Below, one piece after another: positions 37,281 through 51,292 of a stretch of 64,000 nt of DNA. The stretch's first letter is position 1; every line of letters begins with the position of its first letter. The translations under genes were made by a program, and so were the position numbers. Source of the DNA: Ecdyonurus torrentis (Eukaryota > Arthropoda > Insecta > Ephemeroptera > Heptageniidae); NCBI GenBank assembly GCA_949318235.1, contig OX439131.1, positions 30,801,950-30,865,949 of the forward strand. The letters run 5' to 3'. The notes under the pieces were generated by a model. The model was not told the origin of the DNA and ran no database searches. It saw nothing but the letters and a program-made list of their open reading frames with translations.

Positions 37281-38493
37281 TATAGCAACATCACATCAGT
37301 CTGTCCCGCCTAAAGGCAAAGATGGACCACCGAATATTCTTGTCTTTCTCTGTGATGCTACAAGAACTTGGAATTCAGCCATGATCACAAATAGAGAAAT
37401 ATCTTAAATGTCTCTTTTAATATAAACTATGTAACACCAGTGAAACTTTTTTTTTGTTTTTTTTTTAAAGAAATATTTAGTAAAACTACTCGTAATGTAA
37501 TAGGTATTTACTTCTTTATATCAATCTATACAATGAATTTTGTATAAAATCATTACAATTAAATAACCATTACGGTAATTGTATTATTATGGTATGTTCA
37601 ATAAATATGACAATAATTAGACATTGTTTTAAAACAAAATATTGGATACATTTTTGGTAAATATAAACAGAAAAATGAATTGAAATATTTATAAATGTAA
37701 AACAACAATTTATAATGATATATATTTGAAAAGTATTTCTCATTTACTAATCAGCATTATTCTATTGTTTTTTTTAACTCAATACTCGTATAACAAACTT
37801 TATAAGTTTTATTTTGTGACAATAATTCAAACTATTTGGAATAACTGATAACTATCTCCACACATTTTTTGTTACTGTGAGTGACAACTGTTAATTAAAG
37901 AAGTCTGGTTGGTGTATCGTATTACTTGTAAAAAAATTTATATACACTTCTTCATTAAAATTATCTTTGTGTGGTCGTTTTAATTATTTTTTTAACTTTT
38001 ACTTTTTAATAAACAAATTATTATAAGATAAAAATATAGATTTATATAAACAAAATATTTTCAACTTTTTATTCAAAACTAACTTTTTTCCTGTACTGTA
38101 TTAAAAATTGTTACATTATTAAAAATTTGTTTATTAATATAAACAAAAAATATTGTAAAACATTAAATTTATAATTCTATTGTATTTGTAAAAAGTAAAT
38201 ATTTAAGTTTTATAATTTTATTAACTGTACGTTATTTGTTTTATTATTAAATTCAAATAATAATAATAAAAAACAAGAAAAAAAATAAATATATATTTTA
38301 TTAGTTTAGAGAATCTCTGTGTTTTTTCCCTCTTGTAATAATTTTGTTTACTTTCATTTTAGTTTGATAAATCCAATAACAATATTATGATTGTATATTG
38401 ATTTAAATCCAATTTATATAATAAAAAAAAAATTTGATATCTTAAAAAAAAAAAAAAATCCTACAGTTACAATCATGAAATTGAAAGTCGATG

Positions 38494-38976
38494 ACAATGA
38501 GGAAGTCTACACGAAGTTAACCCCTAGGTTTGAATACGTCATTTGAAAGAGAAAAAGTAGTAGATAAACTTAGCATAGGCAATTATCTGCTAAATTGATG
38601 TTTTATTTAATATAAGAAGAAATAAAAAATTTCAATTCCCAACCCTTTGCCGACTATGACGTCATTTGTTTACATCCGATTTTCAATTGTCTTCTGGATT
38701 TCATGCAACTGCTACAAATTCAAAAAAAATAACGGACAACGGCCGCCTTTCAACAATGGGATCGTTTGAAATCCAGAAGACAATTGAAAATCAGATGTAA
38801 ACAAATGATGTCATAGTCGGCAAAGGGTTGGGAATTGAATTTTTTTATTTCTTCTTATATTAAATAAAACATCATTTTTGCAGGTAATTGCCTATGCTAA
38901 GTTTATCTACTACTTTTTCTCTTTCAAATGACGTATTCAAACCTAGGGGTTAACTTTGTGTAGACTTCCTCATTGT
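38494..38976. mobile_element. Foldback (MITE-like) element with ~200-bp terminal inverted repeats
   Basis: The arms begin ACAATGAGGAAGTCTACAC and end with the exact inverted partner. They match over about 200 bp each, with shared blocks such as TAACCCCTAGGTTTGAATAC, CTAAGTTTATCTACTAC and TCTTCTGGATTTC. A ~60-bp unpaired centre (about 38705-38765) contains CGGACAACGGCCGCC. TGACGTCA is intact in the left arm and TGATGTCA in the right. No transposase frame exists. I could not define a clean target duplication. Confidence 0.88.
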
Positions 38977-39533
38977 AAATACACACAAAAATATTTCATC
39001 ACATTAGTAACTAAAATTAAGTATATTTGATGATAAAATAAAATATTATTATTAAATTTTAGATACACAAACCATTAGTTATATAATATTAATACATTAT
39101 TTACATGACATTATAATTGCAATTTACATTGCCAAGGGTGGTTTATATAACATGCATTTGAAATAACATGACTAAATGACGTCTTGTAATATATTGAATA
39201 TCATTATACAAATAATAAATAAACAAACATGATTTTCTAACATGAAAATATATGTTTTATTTACTTATCAATAACAATTTCATTTTCTTAATAATGTTTA
39301 TATAATATAATATCAAAATTGATTGCAAAATGCAATGTCTGTAAAGAACTTCTATTTAATCTGATTATAATTATGTGTATCTGTAATATATTATGAACTA
39401 TTGAAGTAGTCTTCTTAATGTACTTAAAAGTTTGCAAACAGACGTAAAGTACATTTTTTTTTTGTAAAAAGTTTTCTCATCTATACTATAATTATTTTAG
39501 TGAGTTAGTACAATAATACTAATATTCTATTAG

Positions 39534-39720
<187 letters not shown>

Positions 39721-40338
39721 TTGATAACAGAGTATTAAAGATATAAACTAAGTAATTATAATACACATTAATAAATATAGTTAGTGTTAAAAGATATTCC
39801 AATCTGAATTATACATAAAAGTTGATTAAACTAACATTCAAAGCGTATACTAATACGCATTTAAAAATAAAAATACCAATAATATTACAGTTATAAAAAT
39901 TGGTCAGTAAATTTTTTTATTACGATACAGCAAAATTATCTTTATAAGTTTATCTATACACAAAAATTCAATTTAAATTCCTATACTTAATTTATAACTT
40001 ATTGAATAGAATGAGAAATTTCATTATTGGTGATACAAAAAAAAATAGCTTACTGGGTTTAATTAAACTTTAGTATAGAGTTAGCAATAATGGTTAACGT
40101 TTACAATTTCAATGTTTGGAACTTTTTTTTTCTATCTCTCTCATTTACAAATTTTTAAGCGTAGAAATAACGTGACGTGATGGTATGTTATGTGAATGGT
40201 ATCTATAGCAGAGATTTATCTAGTTGTGGACGAAAGTGATAAACTACTCAGCATTTTGTCTGTAACGATCTTGCGCAATGACACTCTACCGTGTAATAAT
40301 AATATTTTACCTAGTAACAAAAGACGATATAAATTTAT

Positions 40339-40341
<3 letters not shown>

Positions 40342-40383
<42 letters not shown>
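40342..40383. repeat. (AT)n microsatellite
   Basis: About 21 TA units. Confidence 0.94.
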
Positions 40384-40389
<6 letters not shown>

Positions 40390-41062
40390 CTATATTTATT
40401 ATTTCATATTAAGTCGATATTATATATACAAATAAAAAAAATATTTAGAATATAAAGCTTTCGTGTTTTATATTGATAAAATAGTTATAGAGTGTACATT
40501 ATAATACTCTGTACAATACAAAAAGATTATTATTTACAGTTCTATATTGAGCTAGTATTGTAATATACCGATTATAATATATATTTTTTCTATAATGATA
40601 AATAAGAATCTTATAATATACAATTTTCTTTGTAAATAATTACATATAGATTAGAAATTCTTATTAATTCGATGCGACAAATTTAATGTTATTTACTTTA
40701 TTTTTTGCTTGCGCAATACGTGAATCTGAAAACATTATTTATTAAATTTATTATAAAGCATAAAAACGTAAAAATTCTACACAAATGCTTGTTTTTACTT
40801 TGTTTTTCTTTGCTGTTGAAATATTTTAATCATGTAATGGCATATTAAAAAAAAAAAAAAAAAAAAAGAAGTTAGGTACAGGTTATATGAATCTAATGTA
40901 TTTTATTGTTTATTAAATGCATTGACATTTTCACGTTGTTTTTGTAAGGTGTATATATTTTTTAATATTTTAGTAAAATTGTAAATATACTTTTTATTTC
41001 AATGCATACGTTTACTCTTTTGATTTAAAAAATAAAGAGTTGCAACAGGAAAGGTAAATAAA

Positions 41063-41067
<5 letters not shown>

Positions 41068-41098
<31 letters not shown>
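41068..41098. repeat. Poly-T tract
   Basis: 31 consecutive T. Confidence 0.93.
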
Positions 41099-41099
<1 letters not shown>

Positions 41100-41702
41100 T
41101 AATTTCCATAAATATATATGAGTTTTAGATCAAATATAAAGAAATAACCCTTAATATAGTTGATGTGGAATTTAGATCAAGAGTTAGCATGAATTGTAAA
41201 CATTTTATTGATAATTTAAATATATAGCATTGATATGAATATAATAAATAAAATGAGCAGCTTTTACATAAATTGATTTTTTATTTTATTTTGCTAATAA
41301 ATTCTAATTCCTCCTGTCTTTAGGTGTATATATAATATAAAAGATTATTATCATCAAAATATGAAGGATAGTAAATTAATATTGATCATGAAAATTTCGC
41401 ACTTGCTATGATTGCTTAAATGATTTACAGCTATACAAAATTACTTTGCCCTATATTATACAAATACATACAAAACACGTATGGTTTTATATGAGTATAA
41501 TAATAACATTACATATACGTGATTTTTAAAGTTAAAAATTGAAATGCAATTGAAACAATAGCGTTATAATAAACTGCTAAATTACACTCTATATAAAATA
41601 ATAATAATGTACTGCTAACTATAAATAGAAATTTTGATATGAAAACCCATAATTATTTTTTTATATCTTGATATAAAGTAAAAGAAACATTTTTTTAAGC
41701 TT

Positions 41703-41820
<118 letters not shown>

Positions 41821-42037
41821 GTACTTAAAATCTACATGAAATAAATTTTTACCTTAATAAATAATTAGTTAAATAATTTCCTGGAGCTATTAAAATATTA
41901 ATAAAGTATTATAAAAAAATGAGGTTTAACACATTGATTTTTATCTTAGGATAATTTTAATTTAATTATACTAGTCATTAGTGCTATTATTCTCTGACTG
42001 TTCATTAAGGCTTTTTTTTTTAGACAGTTACCTGATA

Positions 42038-42039
<2 letters not shown>

Positions 42040-42087
<48 letters not shown>
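42040..42087. repeat. Poly-T tract, about 48 bp
   Basis: The longest T homopolymer in the window. Confidence 0.95.
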
Positions 42088-42090
<3 letters not shown>

Positions 42091-42944
42091 TTTTCTTGAT
42101 CTTACAGTATATTGTACTACGGGAGCTTTTCGTTCATACAAATAAAACTATTACAACTAAATTATATATTTTAATTTATATCAAAGATATATTGTTGTTT
42201 TGATATTATTTGTATACATTTTAATTTGTTTTAATTTATTTGTTAATATAATTGACATTGAGAAATTTTTAACCTTATACTTGAGAAGAAACTTAATAAA
42301 CAAATTTATAAATAGAAAATTCCATCAAAATAGTTTTTCACATCATTTACTTTGTCTTATATAAATCAATTCCCTAATTTACAAAATTTAAAACAGAAGA
42401 AGAAGAAAATAGATAGATAAATATAAATAATACTATAATCTGATTGTGCCAGTTTATATTACAAATTTATAAAACTTGATTTTAATTTGTATTCGTATAT
42501 ACTTACGTAAAGTAATTATAATTGAGATATTTAATTAAATGTGATGTATAAGTTAGAACTAGGTTTAGTATACAGTACGTACAATATCGTTGTCTAGACT
42601 GATATTATTATTTTGTTTTTTATTGTATATCATACAGACAAGCCCAGACGTGGTCAGACGAATACAAACAATGTATTATACGTTTATATAACAACTGTCC
42701 ATGACCCAAGCTAATAACTGGATAATCTTTTGTTTCTTATATTTTATATTGTCATAAAATAAAGTTACATGGAATATTATACGTTTTATCTATTTTAACA
42801 ACAATAAAATTATAGTATAAATACTGGGTGTAATATTATAGTTTATTTATAATTAAAGGAACACTGTGGGTTTAATTATTGTACTGCTTTTTTTTTAATT
42901 ATACATATTATTTCTATTTTTGTTATCATGTTTTTTATAATGGT

Positions 42945-42948
<4 letters not shown>

Positions 42949-43013
<65 letters not shown>
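42949..43013. repeat. (CT)n microsatellite, about 65 bp
   Basis: CT run ending in TTCTAG. Confidence 0.95.
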
Positions 43014-43300
43014 AGTTAACGTCTCATCACAACAACAGTTTAATTAAATAATTTTATAATTTATTCACTTATTTATACACCAATAAATACAATTTTAATT
43101 GGGAAATACATTAATTTAAATTTCTATATGATCAGAGAGAATAAATAAACATATAGACATGACATTTTACACTGATTTTAATAGGACATTATACAATAAA
43201 ATCAATAGCTGTCATGCATTCCATTTACTTTGTCAGGCGCCTCCTTACAAATTATTTTTTAAAAATGACCTGAACGACTGTTTACAAAGGAAGAAGAAGG

Positions 43301-43325
43301 AAAAAAAAAAAAAAAAAAAAAAAAA
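43301..43325. repeat. Poly-A tract
   Basis: 25 A after GAAGAAGAAGG; another run of about 31 A lies at 43498-43528. Confidence 0.92.
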
Positions 43326-43497
43326 GAGCGATAGAGAAGGAAGTTAATTTATGAAACTATTACTTAAATTGCTATTTTAACACGCAATCGTTTCATCATG
43401 TGACGAAAAATTTATTCAAAATCCTCTCGTATTATATTGAACAAATGCATGACAATTTAAAATTTAATCTAAAACATAAAAGCTTTTTGAGTGCTTG

Positions 43498-43532
<35 letters not shown>

Positions 43533-43735
43533 CTTGCACCAAAATATGAAACTTTATAATATTTTATCGACTTTTTCTTCATGGAAATTTATAGTTATAT
43601 TGAATTTTGTTATATTACATTTGAAGATGAAATTTAATATACATATTCATATAGTATCGTAGGTGTACTTAGGTTATTATATTATTTACACAACACCATT
43701 TTGTTTGTCTTAAGAAGTTCTGCACTCAGTCAGTT

Positions 43736-43761
43736 CTCTCTCTCTCTCTCTCTCTCTCTCT
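43736..43761. repeat. (CT)n microsatellite
   Basis: About 13 CT units. Confidence 0.93.
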
Positions 43762-44039
43762 AGCTGTTTATGTTGGAGTAAGTAATAATTAAGTCTCCCT
43801 CAAGTACTCTTGAATACATTAAACGTATGGAATTGTGCTAAAATAGCATTCTATATAGAATAATGTCATAAAAAATATATTAAAGGAATTATATAGCAAT
43901 CTAAAACATTTTTAATTAATTAAAAACACCTAAATGATCGTTTCTGAAAGCAACGTATTTTGAAAAATCTTATTAAACTGAAATGTGTTTTTAAAAACAA
44001 ATTAATTCCAAAACCATATAATCATGTCAATCATGTCAT

Positions 44040-44041
<2 letters not shown>

Positions 44042-44105
<64 letters not shown>
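44042..44105. repeat. (AT)n microsatellite, 64 bp
   Basis: An uninterrupted TA run. Confidence 0.95.
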
Positions 44106-44108
<3 letters not shown>

Positions 44109-44715
44109 TAGCCTTCTGATATATGAAGGTTAATAAATAATTCTAAATAGCTGAAAGGAAATGTTAGAAAATTGACACTTATTTTTTGTCTAAAGTTTTA
44201 ATGTATGAAGTTACTACTGTACACTGCGTTATTTGTACTGCAGCATTTCTTTTTTCTTTAAATAAAAAGAAATAAAACGAAGAAAAGTTTTTTTTTTTTT
44301 TTAACAAAGCATGCAATTGCATGTTTTCAGCTATGAATAATAATTTTATATAATTATCATCTCTCATCAAATTATTGCTTGAAAAATTAATGAGAAAATA
44401 TACTTTAAAAATAGATTTTTTTTTATAAAATTGAAATTTAATTTTACATTTAAATTAATTTACAATTTGTGTTTTTACTTTTCTTATTTTTATTTGAAAA
44501 AAGAAAAAAAATTGGATCGTACACACGCTATGAAAAAAAAAAAAAAAAAAAGGTATGATTATATGGGATAATGTAGTAGTGTATATAAACAAATTTCATT
44601 TCTTAGAATAAAGTACATACATTCTCAGTTTTTTTTTCTTTCTCTCACGCTAGAAGTCCACGTCATTCTTGAGACTGGCACGCGGATGCAAAATTTGCGC
44701 ACGCTATATACACTC

Positions 44716-44750
<35 letters not shown>

Positions 44751-44758
44751 TATATATA
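44716..44758. repeat. Compound (AT)n-(CA)n-(AT)n repeat
   Basis: A CA run of about 20 bp sits between two short TA runs. Confidence 0.92.
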
Positions 44759-45193
44759 AAAAAGAAAAAAACTGTTAATTGCTAAGCCCCAAACAGCTTA
44801 TCTGGAGGAGGGGGTGGGGGCTTTCTTCTACAACAAATAAAAAAATAATAACTTTGTTGCAGATATTTTTATTCCCTACGCATTTTTTTCTTCCTTCAGC
44901 TGTCATCAAAATAAGATGAAAGTACACAAAGAATTATTAACGAAAAAGAGCAGAACATAAGAGTACGTTGTTGTATTATAAAAATAATAATGAAACTTAT
45001 TGGGAAGTGTAGAACACGTTAATAGAAGGAGAAAGAAAAAGAAAGAATCTCGTGTGAGTGGATTTTGTAACAAAGAAGAAAATGGAAAAAAAGAAAAGAA
45101 TAATGAAAGAAAAGAGCGCGGGATTGGATTTAATGTTCAAACCACACAAAGGAAAAAGCCTTTTGTTTTTGTGTTTGTGTGAGAGTGTAGGAG

Positions 45194-45197
<4 letters not shown>

Positions 45198-45245
<48 letters not shown>
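45198..45245. repeat. (GA)n microsatellite, 48 bp
   Basis: An uninterrupted GA run. Confidence 0.95.
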
Positions 45246-45250
<5 letters not shown>

Positions 45251-46948
45251 TCAGGGTGTTCACCCTCTTTTTTTACACGCTGTGTCAGAAGCAGGTTTCA
45301 TTGACCGTACCTAAAAAATAATTATAGTAAGATAAAAATTAACCGTAACTTTAATCTTTTAATTTAAACAAAAAAGTTTATTAAAATTTCGGATTAATAA
45401 TATTTTTTTCTGTTGTATATAAAATAAAAAAGGGTCAGTGAGTTAATGTTAAAAAAAAACTTTTTTTATTGTAACTTTCGTTTGTTTTAATGTTTCCATT
45501 GTTAAAATGAGTTCAACAGAACAATTCTTTGTTACTTGTATATTTTTCAAACATAAAAAATATACCTCCCATATTTAATGTATACATAAAAATAGGCTTC
45601 TTTTGAAACTGGAGGTAATAACAAAGTGTAAATATTACTTAAATATTATTTTTACAAAGGTTTTTTTATTTGACGTCAAAGGATTTTCAAACGTTAATTT
45701 TAATTTTTTTTTTTTGAAAAATAAAAAATAAAAAAGGCTTTTCGTTTGCTTATCAGTTTCTATAAATGCTCTTTCAACATGGTTTTATGGCATGCAAGGT
45801 TCTTTAATTGTAGCTTGCTTTGTAAAGAAAGAAAAGAACTGCTGATAAAAAAAATATACATATTATATATAAAAGAAATGACGCATGACATTCAGTGTAA
45901 AATTTTGAAATTTTTGTATATAGATATGATATTTCTTAGTTATCCAAGTGGATACAGCTTTTTTTTTTTTGGTCTATAGATATTGAATTTATTTTGGATA
46001 ATGACAAACCAACTGATTTCCAATATTTATTATTGATATCTATATGAAATGAATTCAAACCCACGCATTTATATATAACGATATGATGAAATAAAAAGTC
46101 AATAAATTTCAGAATTTTTGCTATCCGATTATATGATATGTATATAAATGCCGCATTCAAAGAGAATATGAACAGAGCAAGAGAAATAATACTGCAATAC
46201 TTTGTGTATACAATTCTAAACTGTAAGTATATAGTGACATTGTGTTAAAATAATCACTCTATGACAAAAGTGATATTAAATGTCAATATTAATAGACTTT
46301 TGTTTTAGTATTATATCTATGACAATTATATTGTAATAATATTAGAAGTCGCTTAAAGTTGCCTTTAAAATTGTAGTTATGTACCTGGAAAGTAATCACA
46401 CATCCCAAGCATTTCTGTAAATAACTATAATAACATGAATAAAATTTTGATGGTATATTTTTTTCTAACTTTTATTCCCCGATGTAAATTTCTAAAATAC
46501 GCAGTATATAGTCATATTACTTTTAACCAATACGTATGTCTGAATTTAGAATAAATTTAAAAAACAAAAAGTATGTTTTTATAACCAAATAAAGCATGAA
46601 AGTTGTGTCTCTGCTTTATTTTATGATATACATAATATATTTATTTATTTCATCTTTTTCTACACAAAAAAAAAAGTAATTTAATATTCAAAATTTACAA
46701 TAACAGAAAACTTCTTGTTATATAAAATTATTGCAATATGCTAATTTTATAGAATTTTTTTATTCCTATTCAGTTATTTTTCTAGTGGATAAACATAAAC
46801 ATGATTTGACTATAACAACAAAACAAAAATGAAGCAGAAGCAGACTCTGAGTTTATTTTCAAATGCTTTTGCATGCAAGTTTATTAACGTTGAAAATATT
46901 TTAAACGTGGTATAACGCTGTGAGGTGTTTTGTAAAATTTAGTTTTGT

Positions 46949-46950
<2 letters not shown>

Positions 46951-47036
<86 letters not shown>
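46951..47036. repeat. (CT)n microsatellite, 86 bp
   Basis: An uninterrupted CT run. Confidence 0.97.
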
Positions 47037-47038
<2 letters not shown>

Positions 47039-47850
47039 ATATGACGTAGTTTTAACTGATAGCTAGAAGGCTTTTGCATTCATGATACAAAAACATACAA
47101 ACTGGCAACTATGCTCATCTGAATAGACATAAAACTTAAATAACATTATATTACATTTCCCAAGACTATTTTTCTTCATATAATATATACATACATGTAT
47201 ATAAATATGAAGAATATATAATACCAAAGTAATCTAGTATTATTTATGTGCATTTAAATCTAACATTTCTATATATAAAGACACAATGCTTTTGATTAGT
47301 TACTATAGAACGTATAATTTCCGCACATTGAATGATATCAAATAGTACGTAGTGAAATATGACTTATTTTATATAATGTAGAGGGCAGAAAATAACGTAG
47401 TTTGTGGTTTTTGGGGTTATTTTAGAGTAGATCAAATGGAAATGAACTCTTAATCGTTTAATATAGAAATTTAAAAACATTTTTGCAAATTATATTATAC
47501 TAAAAGTTTAGCTTATAAATTTGTATGTAAATTTATGGTATATAGTGATATGCTTGGATTTTATCAAAGAAAGCAATGAGATTTTAAATGTTTTAGTTTA
47601 TTTTTTTTTTCAACATAAAACTTTTTGACTAAAAAGATTAATTTTTAAGACTTGTTAATATTAATGAAGTATTTGTTTCATATTTAACACTGATTTAAAT
47701 ACTTACTTGCTGTATGCTACAGTAAATAATAATAATATGATTGTAAAAAACTACAAACTGCAATAAGAGTTATTTTTTTAAAGACTTTGCTACAACATTA
47801 TTAAAAAGTACAAACAAAAATTGTTTTATTTGATTTTTCTTAGAATGTAG

Positions 47851-47866
47851 AGCGAGAGAGAGAGAG

Positions 47867-47947
<81 letters not shown>

Positions 47948-47954
47948 TAGAGAG
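47851..47954. repeat. (GA)n microsatellite, about 100 bp
   Basis: GA run with CGAG interruptions at the left end and GGGAGATAGAG at the right. Confidence 0.96.
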
Positions 47955-49288
47955 TGGTTTACAAAGTTAAAAAGTTATATAAAGTAATATTGACTAAAAG
48001 ATTTGCATATTGTGAACTCAGCTACCATTGTGTAATTTTGGACCTTTTAGAATTTATATATTTGCATAATATACATTAATTGGATTTAGATTAACTTGAT
48101 TCAAAGTTTAAATTGAAATTTACATTATGAATTTTATGTATATATAATATATAAATATACATTTTATATTTTAATACTGAACTATGACGTAAATAATAAT
48201 TTTAGTTAAAAACTATATTTAAAAAAAAAAAAAAAAAAATCATGTTTAAAAAAAATTAGATTTTCACATGTCTTTTGCACGTTTGTAAAGCAGTAATTTA
48301 AAAATTAATAAAATCATTAATTACACGAAAAAAGAACTATTAAAAAAAACTTAATGAATCACTTTTATTATAATCAGTAATCACTTTATATAAATTTTCA
48401 AATTATTTTTACCTGTCATTAGCAGTAATTAATAGAATAGGTATACATTTTTATCTTCTATTATAAATACTTATAAGTAAGGTAATTTAATGCTAATTTA
48501 ATATTACTGATAAATATTTTCTATGGCTATTAACTACGTAAGCACGTAGTAATACTCATTGTTTTAATAGGTTAATTAGTGATTTTATTAAACATTAAAT
48601 GCAACTAGTATATAAGTGAGGATCAACTAGGATAAATTACTTAATTAATTTTCATACACGCACTTTCAATATTTATCTATGATAATAATTATAGTTTATT
48701 TAATATTTTGTTTTAATATATAAATTTAACAAGTAATTAATTAGTTAAATATGCATATTGTGTATTTATAAAATTGTAATTGATAACTGCGATAAAAGTT
48801 CCAAATTTGCATGTAACACTACTTTAACCCGTATAAAAACATCTTATATGTATACAAGCAAACACTTATAAACAAAATTTTGGTGGTTTCATTAATATTT
48901 CTATTTAAAGAATTTTATATATAGTATTAATTTGTTCTTCTATTGATATTATATAAAATTAAAAATAGAACTTATTTTGGAAGGAATTTTTCTTTGAAAT
49001 TTATTTTTAGTTATGAAATATATTTATAAGAGAATTCTATATGATGTTAAAAAGAGATGTAGTTTTGATGAAAAATGATTTTTTTTATATTACGTAAAAA
49101 AGAAAAAAAAAAAAAAAAAAAAGAAGTTGATTAATATTTCACGTGATAGTACGTAACACTGCGGTAAGGTTTGTGTAAGTCAAAGTGAAGGGAAACAACC
49201 TACCCCTACAGTTGCTGCAACCAGCCCAACACACTTGCTATACCTAAAGTATGTGACTCGACTACGAGTATAGAAAATGTTCGTTCTT

Positions 49289-49320
49289 TATATAAGGCAA
49301 AGGGGCGTGCTGGTCATACG
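49289..49320 (+). promoter_or_regulatory. Possible isolated core promoter (TATA box plus initiator)
   Basis: TATATAAG at 49289-49296 is followed by GC-rich aaggggcgtgctgg and then TCATAC. Its A, at 49316, would be a start about 27 bp downstream of the TATA box, an acceptable spacing. The preceding 150 bp is also GC-richer than background. No open frame of interest follows. In DNA this AT-rich, TATA matches are common, so the case rests on spacing and local composition only. Confidence 0.15.
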
Positions 49321-49472
49321 ATTTATACGTATATGATTGAAACGTAAATAGAATTATTTATTATATCAATAAATACTATATAAATTCTTTTAATAACTTG
49401 ATAGTATAAATTCTTCTTATTTACATGAAATATGTATAATATTTAAGATTAAAATATTACATTAAAAGTTGT

Positions 49473-49473
<1 letters not shown>

Positions 49474-49515
<42 letters not shown>

Positions 49516-49540
49516 CTCTGTCTGTTTCTCTGTCTCTGTC
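49474..49540. repeat. (CT)n microsatellite with degenerate CT-rich tail
   Basis: About 40 bp of pure CT, then TTGCTCTGTCTGTTTCTCTG-like decay. Confidence 0.93.
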
Positions 49541-50098
49541 TACTAACTTTTAGATTAGAAATAAAAATCCTACAAAATTAGTTAGATTCATATTGACCAA
49601 ATTGTCCTAGCAAAAAGTGACACCTCTCATCTCAAGCAAATTCTGCTTTACAAGAGTCCAGCTTGTATAATAATATTAATATACCCACTTGTCAACCCTT
49701 ATCATACAGCTTTCATACATGTGTTTTTGTGTATAAGGAGAAAATGTAACTCAAACATAACATGAAAACTAAAATTTCTTCATATCTCATATTTAAATAT
49801 AAATTAAGTTATAACTTTTCTATATATAAATTATAATGATAAAGTATAAAGCAAAATATTTCTTGTGAAACTCTTTAATGTAGATTAATACATTGTCGTA
49901 TTTGGTGCAAGGTATATATATATACGCAATACTATACAGTATACTTTATATAGAGCATAGAATATATTATATATAAGAATACGTGAGAGAAAAGAGGCTA
50001 GCTGGAGAAAAAAGGACACTATAGTGCATGCAAAGTGAGGCTAGAGAGTTTGGGGTGGTTAGATACGGGTTGACAAGTCAGCTTGGTAGTATGGAAAA

Positions 50099-50099
<1 letters not shown>

Positions 50100-50174
<75 letters not shown>
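50100..50174. repeat. (AT)n microsatellite, 75 bp
   Basis: An uninterrupted TA run. Confidence 0.96.
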
Positions 50175-50176
<2 letters not shown>

Positions 50177-50382
50177 AGAGCAACATCTACATAGCTGCTA
50201 TCTTATAGCTTTGGTTCTCAATATAAACACATACACATAACAAGCTAATACTACCTGACACGCAGCTAAACGAATAAGATGTATGAATTCCCAAAGTGAT
50301 AACTTTCATTCCTTTATATATATATATATATATATCCTATTTTACTTTTCTATTTATTTAAAAAAACTTTATATTAAATAAA

Positions 50383-50524
<142 letters not shown>

Positions 50525-51268
50525 TTTAAGTTTTTAAACATCATTTATTTATATTAGTATTTCTTACTTTTTTCTCTTTCCTTTTCTCTTTCCTTTTTTT
50601 TTTTTTCAAAGTATAGTGTTATACTTTTTCTCTATTTTTTCTTCTTCTTTGCATTATATATTTTGTTACTTTATAAAAACTTGTATATTATACATGTACT
50701 TTAGTGTATAGTGTTCTGTACACTGTACATACAGTTCAGAACTATATAATGTATGACTCACAGTAAAAATATAAAATAAATAACAAGTGTTGAAAAGTTA
50801 AACAAAACAAAAAAACTTTAAAAAAATTAAAAAACTTTAAAAATAAAATTTACTTAATTTAATTTTTGAATTATGACTTATTTAATTAAAAGACACGGTG
50901 TAACTTAAGTTTTTATTGTACATTAAGAACATAAAGTTTTCATAAATATTATATATCATTCACTTCAAGAACAGCCCTTTTTATTATAATATTTTTCATT
51001 CAAAATTTTAAAAAATAAAATAGCAACGGGGAAAAAAATAGCAAAGCAAAGAGCAAAAGAACTTGATATCATTCATATTCATTTGAGTGGAAAAATATTT
51101 TATTCAACGTCTTTCAACTCAATTGTTTGGGTGACTTGGAAAAGATTTCTATTATTAAAAAAGAAAAAAAAATTGCGTGTAAAGATATATTTTTTTCTAT
51201 GCCGTAATAAAAACAGAAAGTATCAGATGTACAAATTTAAATTAGTATTTATCCTGTCCAGTAAACTT

Positions 51269-51292
51269 TTTTTTTTTTTTTTTTTTTTTTTT
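51269..51292. repeat. Poly-T tract
   Basis: About 24 consecutive T. Confidence 0.9.

Larger units (their letters stand above)
33907..38493. other. Probable intronic AT-rich DNA with microsatellites and a GC-richer island
   Basis: It contains poly-A at 35026, compound (GA)n at 35116, poly-A at 35981-36003, CT runs near 36380 and 36641, and (CT)n and (CT)n-(CA)n at 37102-37154 and 37220-37276. The GC-richer island at 36120-36400 and the candidate terminal exon at 34904 are described separately. No other gene part can be supported. Confidence 0.4.
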
